This document shows positions 53,203 through 64,000 of a stretch of 64,000 nt of DNA, piece by piece. Each line of letters begins with the position of its first letter. The stretch's first letter is position 1. The notes under the pieces are model-generated. The model saw only the letters and a list, made by a program, of their open reading frames with translations. It ran no database searches and was not told the origin of the DNA. Source of the stretch: Brachypterus glaber (taxonomy: Eukaryota; Arthropoda; Insecta; Coleoptera; Kateretidae); contig OY294048.1 in the NCBI GenBank assembly GCA_958510825.1, positions 25,748,300-25,812,299 of the forward strand, written 5' to 3'. The position numbers and the translations under genes were made by a program.

Positions 53203-55506
53203 TACACCGTGTATATATGAAAAAAAGTTTCTATAAACATGTCTAAAAATGCGTCGTAAGGGAGCTACGCCCCTTTGAAAGTGCTAAAAAATTCGGTTTT
53301 TATTTAATAACTCAGGAACGCTTTGAGGTACAGCAACGAGGTTTTAAATGTAAACTAACCTTAATAAGGGCCATCTTCGTATGCTATCTTCATGTACTTA
53401 TTTTAAACAGAGGTGTGCGAAATGGGGGGCCTTATCAGTTTTTTGTCCCAAACTGTTTTCTGTGTAACTTTTTTGTAATTTTATTTTTGGAATATAATTT
53501 CTTATGTCAAAATACATAAAAAAGGTACTCTTCTAATACTGTAGGATTAACCGTTTTCGAGAAAAATTCATTTGAAGGTGAAATTTCCCGAATCGAGGAC
53601 GAAAAATTAAATACTAATATGTTTAAAACTAAAATTTTAATGATGCATGGTTATTCTATAACAAAAACTAAGAAAACTTTTTCTATACATGTGGTCAAAA
53701 AATCGCCTTTAAAACTGCTATGATTTTTGGTAAGTACCTGTATATGAGGTTTTTTTCTTAGTTTTTGATGTACATTAGGGTGCCCAGTCAAAATTAAAAA
53801 ATGGATTTTTTTAGGGTGCCCAGTCAAAATTAAAAAATGGATTTTTTTAGGGTCCCATCCCCTATAAATGTTTATTTAGGTCAAAAAACAACCCTCAATT
53901 TTTTTTTTAGATTTTTAAAAAAATATATAGAGGTCGCGCCCGGCGAGAGAAAGAGAGAAAACATGTTAAGCCTTTTTATTATTTAAATATAAAAAGATTG
54001 AAATCCGGCGATTTTAGAAGGGGAACTTATTTTTGAATAATAAGGGAATATACAAAAAAAAATACCCTTTTACATGAAAAAATGGCTTTACCAGGGTAAA
54101 AACATTTTAAAAATTGATGTATGAAGCTTATTTATGCTACAAAAAAGGTTACTTAGAAATGTTTCTCATGAGTCATTTTTTTTAGAAATTCATGAATAGA
54201 TACCAATTAACGCCTCATATTAATTTTTTCGAGAAAAAGAACAGGATGTCAAAAAATAAATCACCAATCCCATAAAATGTAAAAAAATCACTTTATTTCG
54301 ATTAAAGAGATGATATTTGGGCCAAAGAGCATAATAATATGTACAAATTGCTTTGAAATGTATTTATTTTTATAACTGGGTGTTGCCGATTTTTTTTTCG
54401 GATTTTAAAAAATAAACGTCTTACATTTAAAAAATAAAAATTATTTAATGTGTTTTATTACATAATTTAACATATTACAAGGCATTTTGAAAACATTTTT
54501 TATTTATTTTCTACAAAACTGACATTTTATTGAAATTTAATGCATTTTTTTAACTTCTATTGAGATATTTAATTATTTTTTGGACACCCTGTACTTTTTT
54601 TCAAAAAAGTAAGTATAAACCCTGAATTCAGACATATTGGAGAATACCCTAGAAAAAAATTACTCTTTGGAAAAAATTCTAAGTGCAGTTTTTTCTAGCC
54701 TTTATTAACCTCATTTGTCAATTTTTACCATTTTCACCTCATAAAAAATCCGTTTTATTTTTTTAGAGGGACATAAAAATTGAGAGTATTCCTTTATTAT
54801 CCAGAAACACTTTTTTGTTCCATAAACTTTCAATATCAAAGTTTTTATATCCTTAAAAAAAATAAATGCCTTCACATTTCTATTTAAAAAAACGCCGGGC
54901 GGGACCTCCAAATATTTTTTTAAAAATCTAAAAAAAAATCAGGGTTGTTCTGTCATCTAAAGGAACAATTTTGAGGGGTGGGACCCCAACAATTCCGTAG
55001 GTCCTGGGCACCCTAATGTACATTGACCTTGCATCATTAAAATTTAGGTTTCCAATATTTTAGTATTTAATTTTTCGTCCTCGAATCGCGAAATTTCACC
55101 TTCAAATTAATTTTTCTCAAAAACAGTTAATCCTACAGTATTAGAACAAGACTAACTTTTTTGAGTATTTTAACCTGAGGTATTCCAAAAATAAAATTAC
55201 AAAAAAGTTACACAGAAAAAAGTTTGGGACAAAAAACTAATAAGGCCCCCCAGTTTCGCACACCTCTGGTTAAAATAAGTTTATGAAAATAACACAAGAA
55301 GGTGGGCCTTACTAAGGTTAGTTTACATTCAAAACATTGTTGATATACCTCAAAGCGTTCCTGAGTTATTAAATAAAAACCGATTTTTTTAGCCATTTTA
55401 AAGGGGCTTAGCTCCCTTACGATATTTATAGGACCGTTTTTTCATATTTTCCTATGTAGAATCACCCCTTAAAATTAATGACATAATTTACTGGACATCC
55501 TGTATA
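53203..55506. mobile_element. Hairpin element (outer) with second element in its loop
   Basis: The arms 53203-53665 and 55025-55506 are inverted repeats: GTAAGGGAGCTACGCCCCTT against AAGGGGCTTAGCTCCCTTAC, AACCTTAATAAGGGCC, CGAGGACGAAAAATTAAATA. The termini look like ACACCGTGTATA and GACATCCTGTATA. There is no transposase. The loop is filled by the element at 53775-55016. Confidence 0.85.
53775..55016. mobile_element. Hairpin element (inner, 1242 bp) with 13-bp perfect ends
   Basis: It begins TTAGGGTGCCCAG and ends CTGGGCACCCTAA, flanked by TGTACA on both sides (53769-53774, 55017-55022), a possible 6-bp target duplication. Arms continue inward (CAACCCTCAATTTTTTTTTT with AATCAGGGTTG; CGCGCCCGGCG with CGCCGGGCGGG). 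The left end carries a tandem duplicate of the terminal ~50 bp (53777-53855). No coding. Confidence 0.85.
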
Positions 55507-55779
55507 GAGGTTTTATGTGTGAAAATTTCAGATTTTTAAAACATCTATGAGTGAGAAATAGAGGCTCGAAATAAGGCATTTTCGAAAAAGTAATATTTTT
55601 AAAGTGCTGTAAAAAATGTATAAATAAGTATTTTGGTTTAAAACTTTTACAGTATATAGTACTTATATAGCCCTTTCTACAAAAAAAATTGAACACTGTC
55701 AGCCCTATAAAAAATATTGAAGTTTAAAAGTCGTGATTTTGTAGCTATCTACACGCACTTAGGCCACTTAGCTGGGCCC

Positions 55780-56880
55780 ATTGTACTACCTCCCTTTGGT
55801 CGCAGCAATTTAGCCTCTCAGCCATCCAATTCTTTGAATATATCTAAGAAGATGTCTGTGAGTGAGGCTGCTTATACCGGCCATGTCGAGCCAGTACTCG
55901 TCTAGCATGGACCCTCTTATTAAGGCTAACGCTGGACAGTGACATAACACATGTTCCATTGTTTCCTCTTCCATGTAGCATCCTCTACAGATGTGGTCGA
56001 CTGGCTTTCCCATGATGTTAAGATGCTTATTTAGTTTGCAGTGACCTGTTACGATGCTTGCAAACTGTCTTAGGTTATCCCTTTTTAGTTGCATACAAAA
56101 GCGTGCTGTCTTTTCACACGGAGTGGGAAGGGCTGCTCTTGCATGTTTACAGTCGTTTCTCGTAATCCAATTACGGGTGTGTTTTATGTGGGTTTCTTGA
56201 TTAATGAGAGCTGTTTTAAAAGCGACAGATACAGGGATTATGGGCTCTGGACCAATAGGTACAGAGCCTGAGCCTGCTCGTGCCAATCTATCAGCTTCTT
56301 CATTGCCTACATTTCCATTATGCCCCTTTACCGATGAGAGTGTAACAGTATTAGAAACTGCCGCTTCCTCCAGGGATTGGTGACATTCTAAAACTAGCTT
56401 TGAAGTAATTTTGAAAGACTTGATTGCTAGTATGGAAGCTTTGCTATCCGTAAGAATAGTTATTCTTCTGTTACTGATTTCCCTTTCAGAAATAGTTCTC
56501 GCAGCATTTGTTATGACTATGACCTCTGCCTGAAAGACCGAGGCATGCTTGCCAAGGGAAATGCTTATTTCTAACTCTAGATCAGGGCAGAAAACTCCTG
56601 CACCTGATCCTTCAGTTGTCTTTGAATCATCAGTGTACATGACAATATCAGGTACGCTGTCAGTTTCTTCTTTAGTGGAAGCATCAGCTTGGTATGATCT
56701 ATTAAAGATATACCTGGGAGCAACTAGATCGGTCTGAGATTCAAGAATGGGAGCTTGTGACACAAACCGTTTAAGAATAGACTCATGTCCAGTACGCGTT
56801 CCTCTTGCATTCCACGTACTATTTGCTTTCAGCCTAAGAGCTGTTTTTGCGGCCTCACCCTCAACTAAAATATTAAGGTG
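55780..56880 (-). pseudogene. I/R1-like LINE RNase H and C-terminal domain
   Basis: From about 56880 the minus strand reads PHLNILVEGEAAKTALRLKA, a stretch upstream of RNase H. From 56763 to 55810 it has MYTDDSKTTEGSGAGVF (first Asp), FQAEVIVITNAA (Glu), ILTDSKASILAI (Asp) and SVKGHNGNVGNEEADRLA (His, Asp). The C-terminal Cys/His motif is CRGCYMEEETMEHVLCHC. All RNase H catalytic residues are kept and the frame is open for 317 codons. The matching RT end lies at 60834-61200, separated by the nested LINE. Confidence 0.9.
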
Positions 56881-56882
56881 AG

Positions 56883-56886
<4 letters not shown>
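56881..56886. repeat. Target-site duplication AGGAAT, left copy
   Basis: AGGAAT at 56881-56886 and again at 60834-60839. With the (AAT)n tail following the left copy, this marks insertion of the LINE 56887-60833 into the I/R1-like LINE. Confidence 0.75.

Positions 56887-56934
<48 letters not shown>
56887..56934 (-). repeat. (AAT)n tail of the nested LINE
   Basis: About 15 AAT units, the 3' terminal simple repeat of the LINE on the minus strand. Such tails are used in target-primed reverse transcription. Confidence 0.85.
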
Positions 56935-56935
<1 letters not shown>

Positions 56936-57005
56936 GACGTTTATTGCCCAACAGTACAAACCATACAGGACATTCAAATATTTAGTACAAATCATTAAAA
57001 TTAAT

Positions 57006-58425
57006 CTATATAAAACCTAAAATACATCTTAAAGTAGAAAAGTTTATATCATTGAAATTTTTACACATTACATATATTGGCGACTTATATAACAAGTTGG
57101 TATTGGCTCGGGGAACAAAAAATGTTAGCGAACGGCGCGTCGCGTTTGGTACCAGAAAGTAAATTTGTGATAAGAGATCGCTACATTCAATCCTATTATG
57201 TATTAAATTATAAAGAAACGTTACTGATAAAATTTTCCTGCGAGTGCTTAAAAGTTTAAAATTATATCTTAACATTAAGTCAGATAAATCTGCTTTCTAT
57301 TTTAAATGAAAAAAACTTAATAAATCTTCTCTGAACAGATTCAATCATATTAATATGGTTATTATAATATGGATACCAAATTAGGGACCCATACTCTAAT
57401 TTTGTTCTTACAAAGGAAAAGTACAACACTTTTAAGCAATCGGGATTGGTAAAATTTTTACAGCTTCGTATAACAAAACCTAACATTTTTAGCGATGCCT
57501 TGACAATTGTTGAGATGTGTATATCAAAGGAAAGCAAAGAGTCAAAGGTTACACCTAGATCACGAATTGAATTTACACGCTCTAAAGTTGTTCCGTTTAT
57601 GTTGTAATTATAAATAATTTGATTTAATTTTCTGGTGTAACTGACAACTTTACATTTTGATATATTAAGCCTTAAATTATTTTTTGTGCACCATTCATAA
57701 ACAGCTTAAAGATTTGTTTGTAAAAATAAGCAGTCAAATATAGATCTTATAGCTATAAATATTTTTAAATCATCAGCGAATAAAAGTTTAAAACATTTTA
57801 TAAAGCTAGGAAGATCGTTGATGAATATTAAAAACAACAACGGACCCATATTTGACCCTTGTGGCACTCCTGAAGTAGCCAAATGCGTACCAGATCGATA
57901 ATTATTAACTTCGACAAAAAAGGTTCTGCTCAAAAGATAGCTTTCAAAAAGTTCTAAAAGATTCCTATTAAATCCAATATTAAACATTTTATTTAATAGC
58001 AAAGGATGATTAATTTGATCGAAAGCCTTTTGAATATCGGTATATATAACATCGACCTGGCCCCGATTGTCTAACTCACCAGCCAAATACTGAGAAATTA
58101 TTGCTAAATTTGAAACCGTAGAACGTTGTTCAACAAAACCGTGTTAATACGGTGACAACACATTTTTTACTTGAGAATATATTTTTTTGTAAATTATACT
58201 TTCAAACACTTTAGAAGAGTTACATAAGATTGAAATTGGTCTATAGTTTTTAACGTTCTTTGTGTCGCTGCTTTTCAAAACAGGACATATACGTGAAATT
58301 TTCCAAATATCCGGAAATTTCTTTTCACAAATTATTAAGTTTAACAGACTACATAAAGGATTTAACAATATACTACCACAATCTTTGACCAAAAAACTTG
58401 GAATTTTATCATACCCGGACGTCAT
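57006..58425 (-). pseudogene. Nested LINE reverse transcriptase and C-terminal region
   Basis: 58425-58144 has SGYDKIPSFLVKDCG and KISRICPVLKSSDTKNVKNY. 58086-57706 has VIYTDIQKAFDQINHPLLL (first Asp), SGVPQGSNMGPLLFLIFIND and the catalytic LLFADDLKIF (FADD at 57780-57769). 57537-57280 has SFVRTKLEYGSLIWYPYY, and 57275-57006 is the C-terminal tail. Frameshifts separate the parts. Confidence 0.9.
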
Positions 58426-59786
58426 TTTTGTTTTTAGTTTTTTTTATAGCAATTAAAATATCTTTCTCAGTTACCGTATCCAAACTGACATTTTCTAAAT
58501 GCACCCCATCATTATAGTTGTTTTGGTAGTTAACAAAATTAGGAGTAGTGAAAACACTTGCAAAATAACTACCAAATATTTTAACAATACTTTCAGGGGA
58601 ATTTTGCTCAATATTGTCATAGTACATGTTGCCTGGTATCCGTGAGGTACCTTTTTTTCCCTGAATGTATTGCCAAAATTGAGAAGAATCATTTTTAATA
58701 TTATTTTGCACATCAATTATGTGCTTATTGTAAGCCTCAGATTTTAAAAACTTTGTTTCGCATCGAAGTTCCCTAAATTTATTATAATAGAATTCATTAT
58801 TAGTTTTTTTATATTTCTTATGATAGTTATCTTTTTTATTTAATTTACTTATAATATCTTTAGAGTACCAAGACGGAAACTGTTTTTTTTTACAAGTGTT
58901 CTTATAAATTGGTACACATTCGTCAAATACACTAAATAACTGATTATAAAGGTAGTCGCATGCCAGGTTTACGTCATAAATATTATTTAAATGAGTCCAG
59001 TCAATTAGTGAAAGTTTGCTGTAAAGTAAATGAAAATTGGCCTTTTTAAAATTATAAACTTTTTCGTTAGGATTTATAGAGAAATTTTGATAACTAGGCG
59101 GCACTACCTTTACAGAAATATCTAGTGGTGGGTGATACGAATCAGGAAATATAATAGGTACCGAATCTAAAGTTACTTGACATTTCAAATTAGTATAAAC
59201 TAAGTCAAGTAACCTATTATCAATATTAAGAATAGTATTACACTGATTTAACTTACAAAAATCTGAAAAGTTATGTAATGCGTTAGACTTGCCATCGTTA
59301 ATATTGTATACAAAATTTGCAGCGTTGAAATCACCTGTAATTACAGCATAATCCCCATTGGAACACTGCCAGATCTTCCAAAAATTGTTCAAATTGGCGA
59401 ACTGTGGCTTTAGACACATACACTGTAACAACAATTAAACATTCACCACTGGATAGTTTAATCTTACAAGCGGAAACATCAATAGTATCTATACCACCAT
59501 CAAAGACCAATCTGGAGCATTTAAGAGTTGATCTAATTGCTGTTAAAACGCCGCCGCCTAACTCACAGTTAAGAATATCGTATCGTCGGTCACTGCGAAA
59601 AACCGTATACTCATCTGTAAAGAGTTCGTTGCTACTAATTTCCTCATTCAGCCATGTTTCAGATATACAGAGTATATCATATTCGCAGTCCGATACAGCA
59701 CTATAAAATTGGTTAACTTTCGTACGGAGACCTCTAACATTTTGGTAATAAATATTTAGATCTGACACAGTTGTAGGCGGTTGCAA
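58409..59786 (-). pseudogene. Nested LINE endonuclease and pre-RT region
   Basis: 59786-59331 reads LNIYYQNVRGLRTKVNQF, DILCISETWLNEEI (catalytic Glu) and the central APE strands. 59434-58409 has YAVITGDFNAANFVYN, DSYHPPLDISVKV (where SDHxP is usual) and then the pre-RT domain (VPIYKNTCKKKQFPSWYSKD). One frameshift lies near 59400. Confidence 0.9.
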
Positions 59787-59794
59787 AGTGGGCC

Positions 59795-60625
59795 CTACAC
59801 ATTTAAAGAACCATCCGATTTCTTTTCCACAATTTTTGGAACACTATTAATATATTTGATGGCAAGAGATTCACCATTTGCAATTCTAACATTCATAGTT
59901 TCCTTCATTTTTTTGTAATAACTGGCTTGTCTTTTTGTTCTGTCTAAACTAATTGAAGTATTTTTGTATTGGTCCCAGTCCTTGATTCTTGAAGCATTTC
60001 GTATAATAATGTGTGCATCTTTTTCGGAATTAAGTACAATTTTTATTGGACGCCTTTTAGAATTTTCGAATCGACCAACACGTTGGACCATAGTATACTT
60101 TATATTACCCTCTGGAACTATACTATTTATCAAACCAGTTACATATTGTTTATCCAAAGATTCCCTTTCGGCCTTTTAACCATTTTGCTCTGGAGCGCCA
60201 AATATCATAACATTCTTTCGCTTGGAATTGCGAGCGTAGAACTCAGATAGTAAATTCTCAAATACTTCTGCATCCTGAATATTTTCAGCTAAAACTGAAG
60301 GATTTGTGGTTTCAATTTTAGCTTGTAGTTTAGCTACAGTTTCAGTTAGCTGATTTATTGACTGAATTAGTGAAGGAATAACATCACAGCCAGAACATTT
60401 CGGGTGAGTTTTTGAACTATCGCCGACGATAGGGGATTCCGTAAATTTGTCTTTTTTGCAGGACGAACAAATCCAAAAAATATCCATGCTTTTTATAAGG
60501 TCATACTGAGTTTTGTTTATGTTTATACACTTTATATGATAAGACCGCCGACAAAAAACACAGTCGAGGCCAACAGACTTTGAATTTGTCACTTGAGTAC
60601 AATGAAAACACGTACCTGTAGACAT
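59795..60625 (-). pseudogene. Nested LINE ORF1 with PHD finger
   Basis: From the Met at 60625: CFHCTQ, LDCVFCRRSYHIKC, IFWICSSCKKDKF form a C4HC3 PHD finger (residues 5-60). A coiled coil follows (LIQSINQLTETVAKLQAKIE), then a C-terminal nucleic-acid-binding domain after a frameshift near 60170 (RRPIKIVLNSEKDAHIIIRN, YYKKMKETMNVRIANGE). PHD-bearing ORF1 proteins are known in CR1-group and related LINEs. The protein should coat element RNA. Confidence 0.85.
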
Positions 60626-60833
60626 TTTAAAGACAAATTAAGCCCTAAATATATAGAGTATCTACACAATTTTAAAAGTTTAAAAACTAGAGATTTGATA
60701 GTCACTTTTCTTAAAACCACGATGTTTTTAAGATAAATTTTACACGATAAAAATGACTTGTGTTGAGGAGCTAATTTTAATGCGTGCGTACCTTAACCGC
60801 ACACCGCGACAACTTTTTATATCAGGAATACAA

Positions 60834-61200
60834 AGCAGAGTCTCTAAAGCTGCAGTTGGAGTTGATCGCATTGCACCGGTTATACTCATAAGAGCTAGTC
60901 TTTGAATGTGATTTAGTTGCGTTCTTGCTGTAGTCAGTTGGGTTCTGGGCCACCATACAACTGAGCCATATGTTAGCATAGGCCTTATGACAGCGGTGTA
61001 CAGCCAAAGGGTGATCCTGGGAGACAAATCCCAAGATCTGCCCAGTGCTCTACGACACTGCCAAAAAGCTATGCATGCTTTTTCTGTTTTTTGCTTAAGG
61101 TGTGGTCCCCAACACAGTTTACTCTCAAGAAGAATTCCCAGATACTTTACTTCTTTAGAAAAGCTGAGTTGTTTTCCGAAAAGAAATGGGACTTCATATA
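60834..61200 (-). pseudogene. I/R1-like LINE RT thumb (5' piece of the split LINE)
   Basis: The minus strand reads FSKEVKYLGILLESKLCWGP, CRRALGRSWDLSPRITLWLY, IRPMLTYGSVVWWP and MSITGAMRSTPTAALETLLC, then is cut at 60834 by the nested LINE. It resumes at 56880. The segment upstream of 61200 is replaced by a hairpin element, so the RT core is lost. Confidence 0.9.
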
Positions 61201-62515
61201 TACCGTGTGTTTTTTTAACCTAAAACTTTCAAATATCTCGAATACTATGCATTTAAGAAAAACAAATGTCAGACAAAAGTTATTTATTTTAATAGGGGAA
61301 ACAAAATGGCGTATTTATTTTTTACGGATATTTACGTTTTCAAGGTATATACATAACTTAAATTTGGAATTTTTGACAGTACACTGTGTTGAATTAATAA
61401 AACAACTTGAATTTTAACAAAAAATCTAATCCTATGTTTAAAAATTTAATTTAAATATCCCGCATTGTAATTTCTCTTCTTCTTCTTCCTCTCCCTAATA
61501 TTTTTCTTACTTTTGCCCAAAATTCTCGATCTCACACAACATAACCTCACTTCTTAAAAATATGTCATGCCATTTCGAACATTTATTTGTTAGTTTTTAG
61601 TCTATATTTAATGTAATTTTAGTTTTATACATAAATGTTTATCGTTTGTTTTGATGTAGGATGCCCTGACGAGTAAGTTAAAAATTTTAAAAAACTTTTT
61701 AAAATTTTTTTTTATAATTTTGGAAATGCTACATTTCCTGTTAAAACTTATTTTTAGGGCCTTGCCCCGATGATGTTGTAAAACGAAAGCGCTAGGCGAA
61801 GATTTTAATATTATACATTGTTTACGAATTCAAGTTGTTTTATTAATATACATAACTGTTATTTCATTCTCATCAAAAAAATAAAAATATTTTGTAAAAA
61901 ACTTTTTTTGATCGGACTTTTAGTTGCAAAGATAACACAGCCACACAAAATTAAAAAAGTTGGATCTTCGACGGACTTGACTAGTCAATTCCTATGTATT
62001 TTGAGGCCCTGTCCGAATCTGAGGTCGGAATTTGAAAGTTACCTCCCATTTTCAACATAACCTCAAAAAACATTCTTTTCGCAATGATATGATATGTTTT
62101 TTGTGGTTATGTTGAAAATAAGAGCTAAATTTAAAATTTCAACCTCTGATTCGGATTCAGCGGCTCAAAATACATAGGAATTGACTAGTCAAGTTCGTCG
62201 GAGATGCAACTTTTTTGATTTTGTGTGGCTGTGTTATCTCCGCAACTAAAAGTCCGATCAAAAAAAGCTTTTTACAAAAGATTTTAAGTTTTTTGGGGAG
62301 AATTAAACAAAACTAAAAAAAATATATGATTTCATTTAAAAAAAAAACAAAGTTGACCTTGAAACGACCTTGAAAACGTAAATATCCGTAAAAAAAAATA
62401 AAATAAATTTGTTTCCTCAATTAAAATAAACGACTTTTGTCTGACATCTTTTTTTCTAAAATGCATGGTATTGGAGATATTTGAAAGTTTCAGGTTAAAA
62501 AAAAAACACCCGGTG
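61200..62515. mobile_element. Hairpin element with long palindromic core (~1.3 kb)
   Basis: The arms 61202-61345 and 62375-62513 are inverted repeats (CCTAAAACTTTCAAATATCT against AGATATTTGAAAGTTTCAGG; TTTACGGATATTTACGTTTT against AAAACGTAAATATCCGTAAA). The core 61891-62068 with 62100-62279 is an almost perfect palindrome (TTTTTTGATCGGACTTTTAG; TTGACTAGTCAATTCCTATG). The left arm has an extra ~400 bp (61440-61840) with no counterpart. A terminal mini-hairpin continues to about 62557. No coding. Confidence 0.85.
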
Positions 62516-62559
62516 TTTTTTTAACTTGAAACTTTCAAGTATCTCGAGAAATAAGCACT

Positions 62560-62920
62560 CTACAAAAAAATATCTAGAATCAAAATTTAATCATTCCTTG
62601 GAGGATTTAAATTTTTGCTAAAATTAGTCCCCCTTCTCCCCTCTTCGTAGGAAGGGCGGGGGGTAACTTTGAAATCTTAAATAGGAACCCCTAGTTTTTA
62701 TTTGCGATTCAGATTCTACAGCTAAAACTAAGTAGAATTTGTCTGAAACATTTTTTTCGAATCATGATAGATGGCGCTGTAATCGACGAAATTACATTTT
62801 TTTCGATTTCTGCTACTGAGAACCTATGCATACGATTCTACAATTCGTTTGCAATTTATTTTATTGTAAATAATAAAAATTAATCTTAAAACAAATTTTA
62901 TTTCCAAATTTCAAATTGCA
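62560..62920. other. Noncoding 3' flank of the mariner-like element
   Basis: No gene. GC-spotted CCCCCTTCTCCCC/AGGGCGGGGGG sequence lies near 62625-62665. Confidence 0.5.
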
Positions 62921-62921
62921 A

Positions 62922-63882
62922 TTAAAGTAATTGCTCAAAATGGTGGCCATCGACTTCAATACACTTATTAATCCGCATTTCAAATGACTGTTCACAACTG
63001 AGAAGTGTGTCTGCTTGAATTTCGGCACAAGCATTTTTGATTCGCTCAATCATATTCTCACGTGTGGTTGGTACTTGGCTGTAAACTTTGTCTTTGAGAT
63101 AGCCCCACAAAACGAAATCCGGCGAGGTAAGATCTGGTGATCTAGCAGGCCAATTAACCGGACCAGCTCTACCGATCCAGCGACCATTGAAATCACGATC
63201 AAGTATTTCACGTGCTAGCACCGAATAGTGTGCTGGACAACCATCCTTTTTGAAATCTGTTCTGTCGCACTTCCAAGTTCAAGTCTTCAAGTAATATTGG
63301 TAGTTCATTTTCCAAAAAGTCTTGGTACATTTCACCATTTAAGTTTCCTTCAATAATGTGAGGGCCAATGAGTTGGTTGCCAATTATTCCACCCCACACA
63401 TTGACAGTCCAAGGACGCTGGTGTTCAATTTGGCGAAGCCAGTGCGGATTTTCAACACTCCAGTAATGCATGTTGTGCCGTTCCGTGGGTTGTAAAAGAT
63501 GACTCGTCGGAGAACAATACGTACCGAAAAAAATTGGGTTTTTTTTTGTATTTTTCCACGTGCCCACTGACAAAAAGTTACCCGATTTTGGAAATCAAGG
63601 CAATGAAAATCTCGGTGTAAAGACACATGATACGGATGATATTTATTACGATTTAAAATTTTCCAAACGCTGCTCAGGGATAGTGTTTCGACGGGTTCTT
63701 TTTTTCGATTTAACATTTTCGTCAGTGGTAAATTGTTTGATAGTACGATAAAATGAAATACGTGACCGAATTCTATCCGGAAAACGCTGAGCGTAGAGAA
63801 TGACAGCATTATCAAGACTCCTGCCAGCTTCCTCATAAACCAGAATCATTTCAATTTTCTCTTGTGCAGTTAAATAGTCCAT
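62922..63882 (-). pseudogene. Mariner-like (DUF4817 HTH) transposase, frameshifted
   Basis: The Met at 63882 opens MDYLTAQEKIEMILVYEEAG and continues AQRFPDRIRSRISFYRTIKQF (HTH). After frameshifts come SLSSVWKILNRNKYHPYHV, a first-Asp block LFSDESSF (about 63520-63497, separate frame), WTVNVWGGIIGNQLIGPHII, a second-Asp block KKDGCPAHYS (about 63255-63228) and WPARSPDLTSPDFVLWGYLKD (third Asp). It ends RINKCIEVDGHHFEQLL at 62922. All three acidic residues can be seen, but in different frames. Confidence 0.88.
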
Positions 63883-64000
63883 TCTGAAGTAGTATTAATA
63901 GTCTACTAACTTAACAGTGCAAGGGCCACTTGGACCAAACATGGTTTAACTTTATACCTGGATTAAATGGACGGTCAACCAATCAGAATGCAGTTATTTT

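Larger units (their letters stand above)
56887..60833 (-). mobile_element. Near full-length LINE (Jockey/CR1 group) nested in another LINE
   Basis: It contains, on the minus strand, a 5' UTR, PHD-finger ORF1, ORF2 with APE endonuclease and RT, and an (AAT)n 3' tail (56887-56934). It is bounded by AGGAAT duplications. Length about 3.95 kb. Several frameshifts disrupt both ORFs. Confidence 0.9.

Noticed and set aside
61660..61800. CCCTGACGAG and CCGATGATG...CGAAAG stretch resembling a hammerhead ribozyme core
   Set aside because: I could not pair the three helices in the required order around CUGAUGA and GAAA, so the resemblance is likely accidental.
1..64000. CRISPR arrays, bacterial promoters, riboswitches, tRNA and rRNA genes
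   Set aside because: Looked for regular spacer-repeat arrays, tRNA cloverleaf motifs and rRNA cores; none seen, and the sequence is clearly eukaryotic.

Overview
This window is AT-rich eukaryotic DNA built almost entirely from transposable elements and their debris. The element mix is BEL/Pao, an errantivirus-like Ty3/gypsy element with an env gene, Jockey/CR1/I-type LINEs, Transib, Tc1, mariner-like and hAT elements, and long hairpin elements. Together with spliced ankyrin exons, this points to an arthropod, most likely an insect. I see no bacterial-type genes, operons, CRISPR, tRNA or rRNA. A run of exactly 200 N (38735-38934) marks a scaffold gap. Only two short pieces look like host-gene sequence: a 166-bp ankyrin exon on + (27717-27882) and a 166-bp ankyrin exon on - (39107-39272).

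Layout. 1-3.3 kb: remnant of a BEL/Pao element (gag and protease, minus strand) with a (GGAGAA)n tract coding Ser-Pro repeats. 3.3-12.75 kb: an array of short AT-rich repeats split by an 8.8-kb errantivirus-like gypsy element (3578-12367, minus) that has both LTRs and a 4-bp AGCG target duplication. It carries gag, protease, RT, RNase H, a TARG1/OARD1-like macrodomain, integrase and a fusion-type env. 13.9-15.5 kb: duplicated noncoding repeats and a ~100-bp minisatellite. 15.6-16.0 kb: LINE 3' end. 17.4-24.0 kb: a 6.6-kb imperfect palindrome with nested hairpins and a MITE. 26-27.5 kb and 39.4-41.0 kb: two copies of a hairpin element beginning CACTAG. 28.1-28.6 and 41.1-41.6 kb: two hAT-type MITEs with perfect 8-bp target duplications. 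29.9-30.9 kb: a decayed mariner-like transposase.

31.0-37.7 kb: ~120-bp satellite arrays, direct on the left and inverted on the right, surround a Transib element. Its RAG1-like transposase appears to have both catalytic aspartates replaced by glycine. Partial Transib duplicates and a LINE 3' end follow. 37.7-38.7 kb: LINE ORF1 ending at the gap. 43.6-47.1 and 48.6-50.3 kb: two broken LINEs. 50.6-51.7 kb: a Tc1 transposase broken by one stop codon. 53.2-55.5 kb: a hairpin element with a second hairpin element in its loop. 55.8-61.2 kb: an I/R1-like LINE split by a near full-length 3.9-kb LINE with a 6-bp AGGAAT duplication. 61.2-62.5 kb: another large hairpin. 62.9-63.9 kb: a second mariner-like transposase.

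The most unusual observations are the macrodomain in the gypsy polyprotein between RNase H and integrase, the Transib with two Asp-to-Gly changes, the density of long hairpin elements, and the two ankyrin exons on opposite strands across the gap, which may reveal a misoriented contig. All domain calls are by eye; no database search was run.
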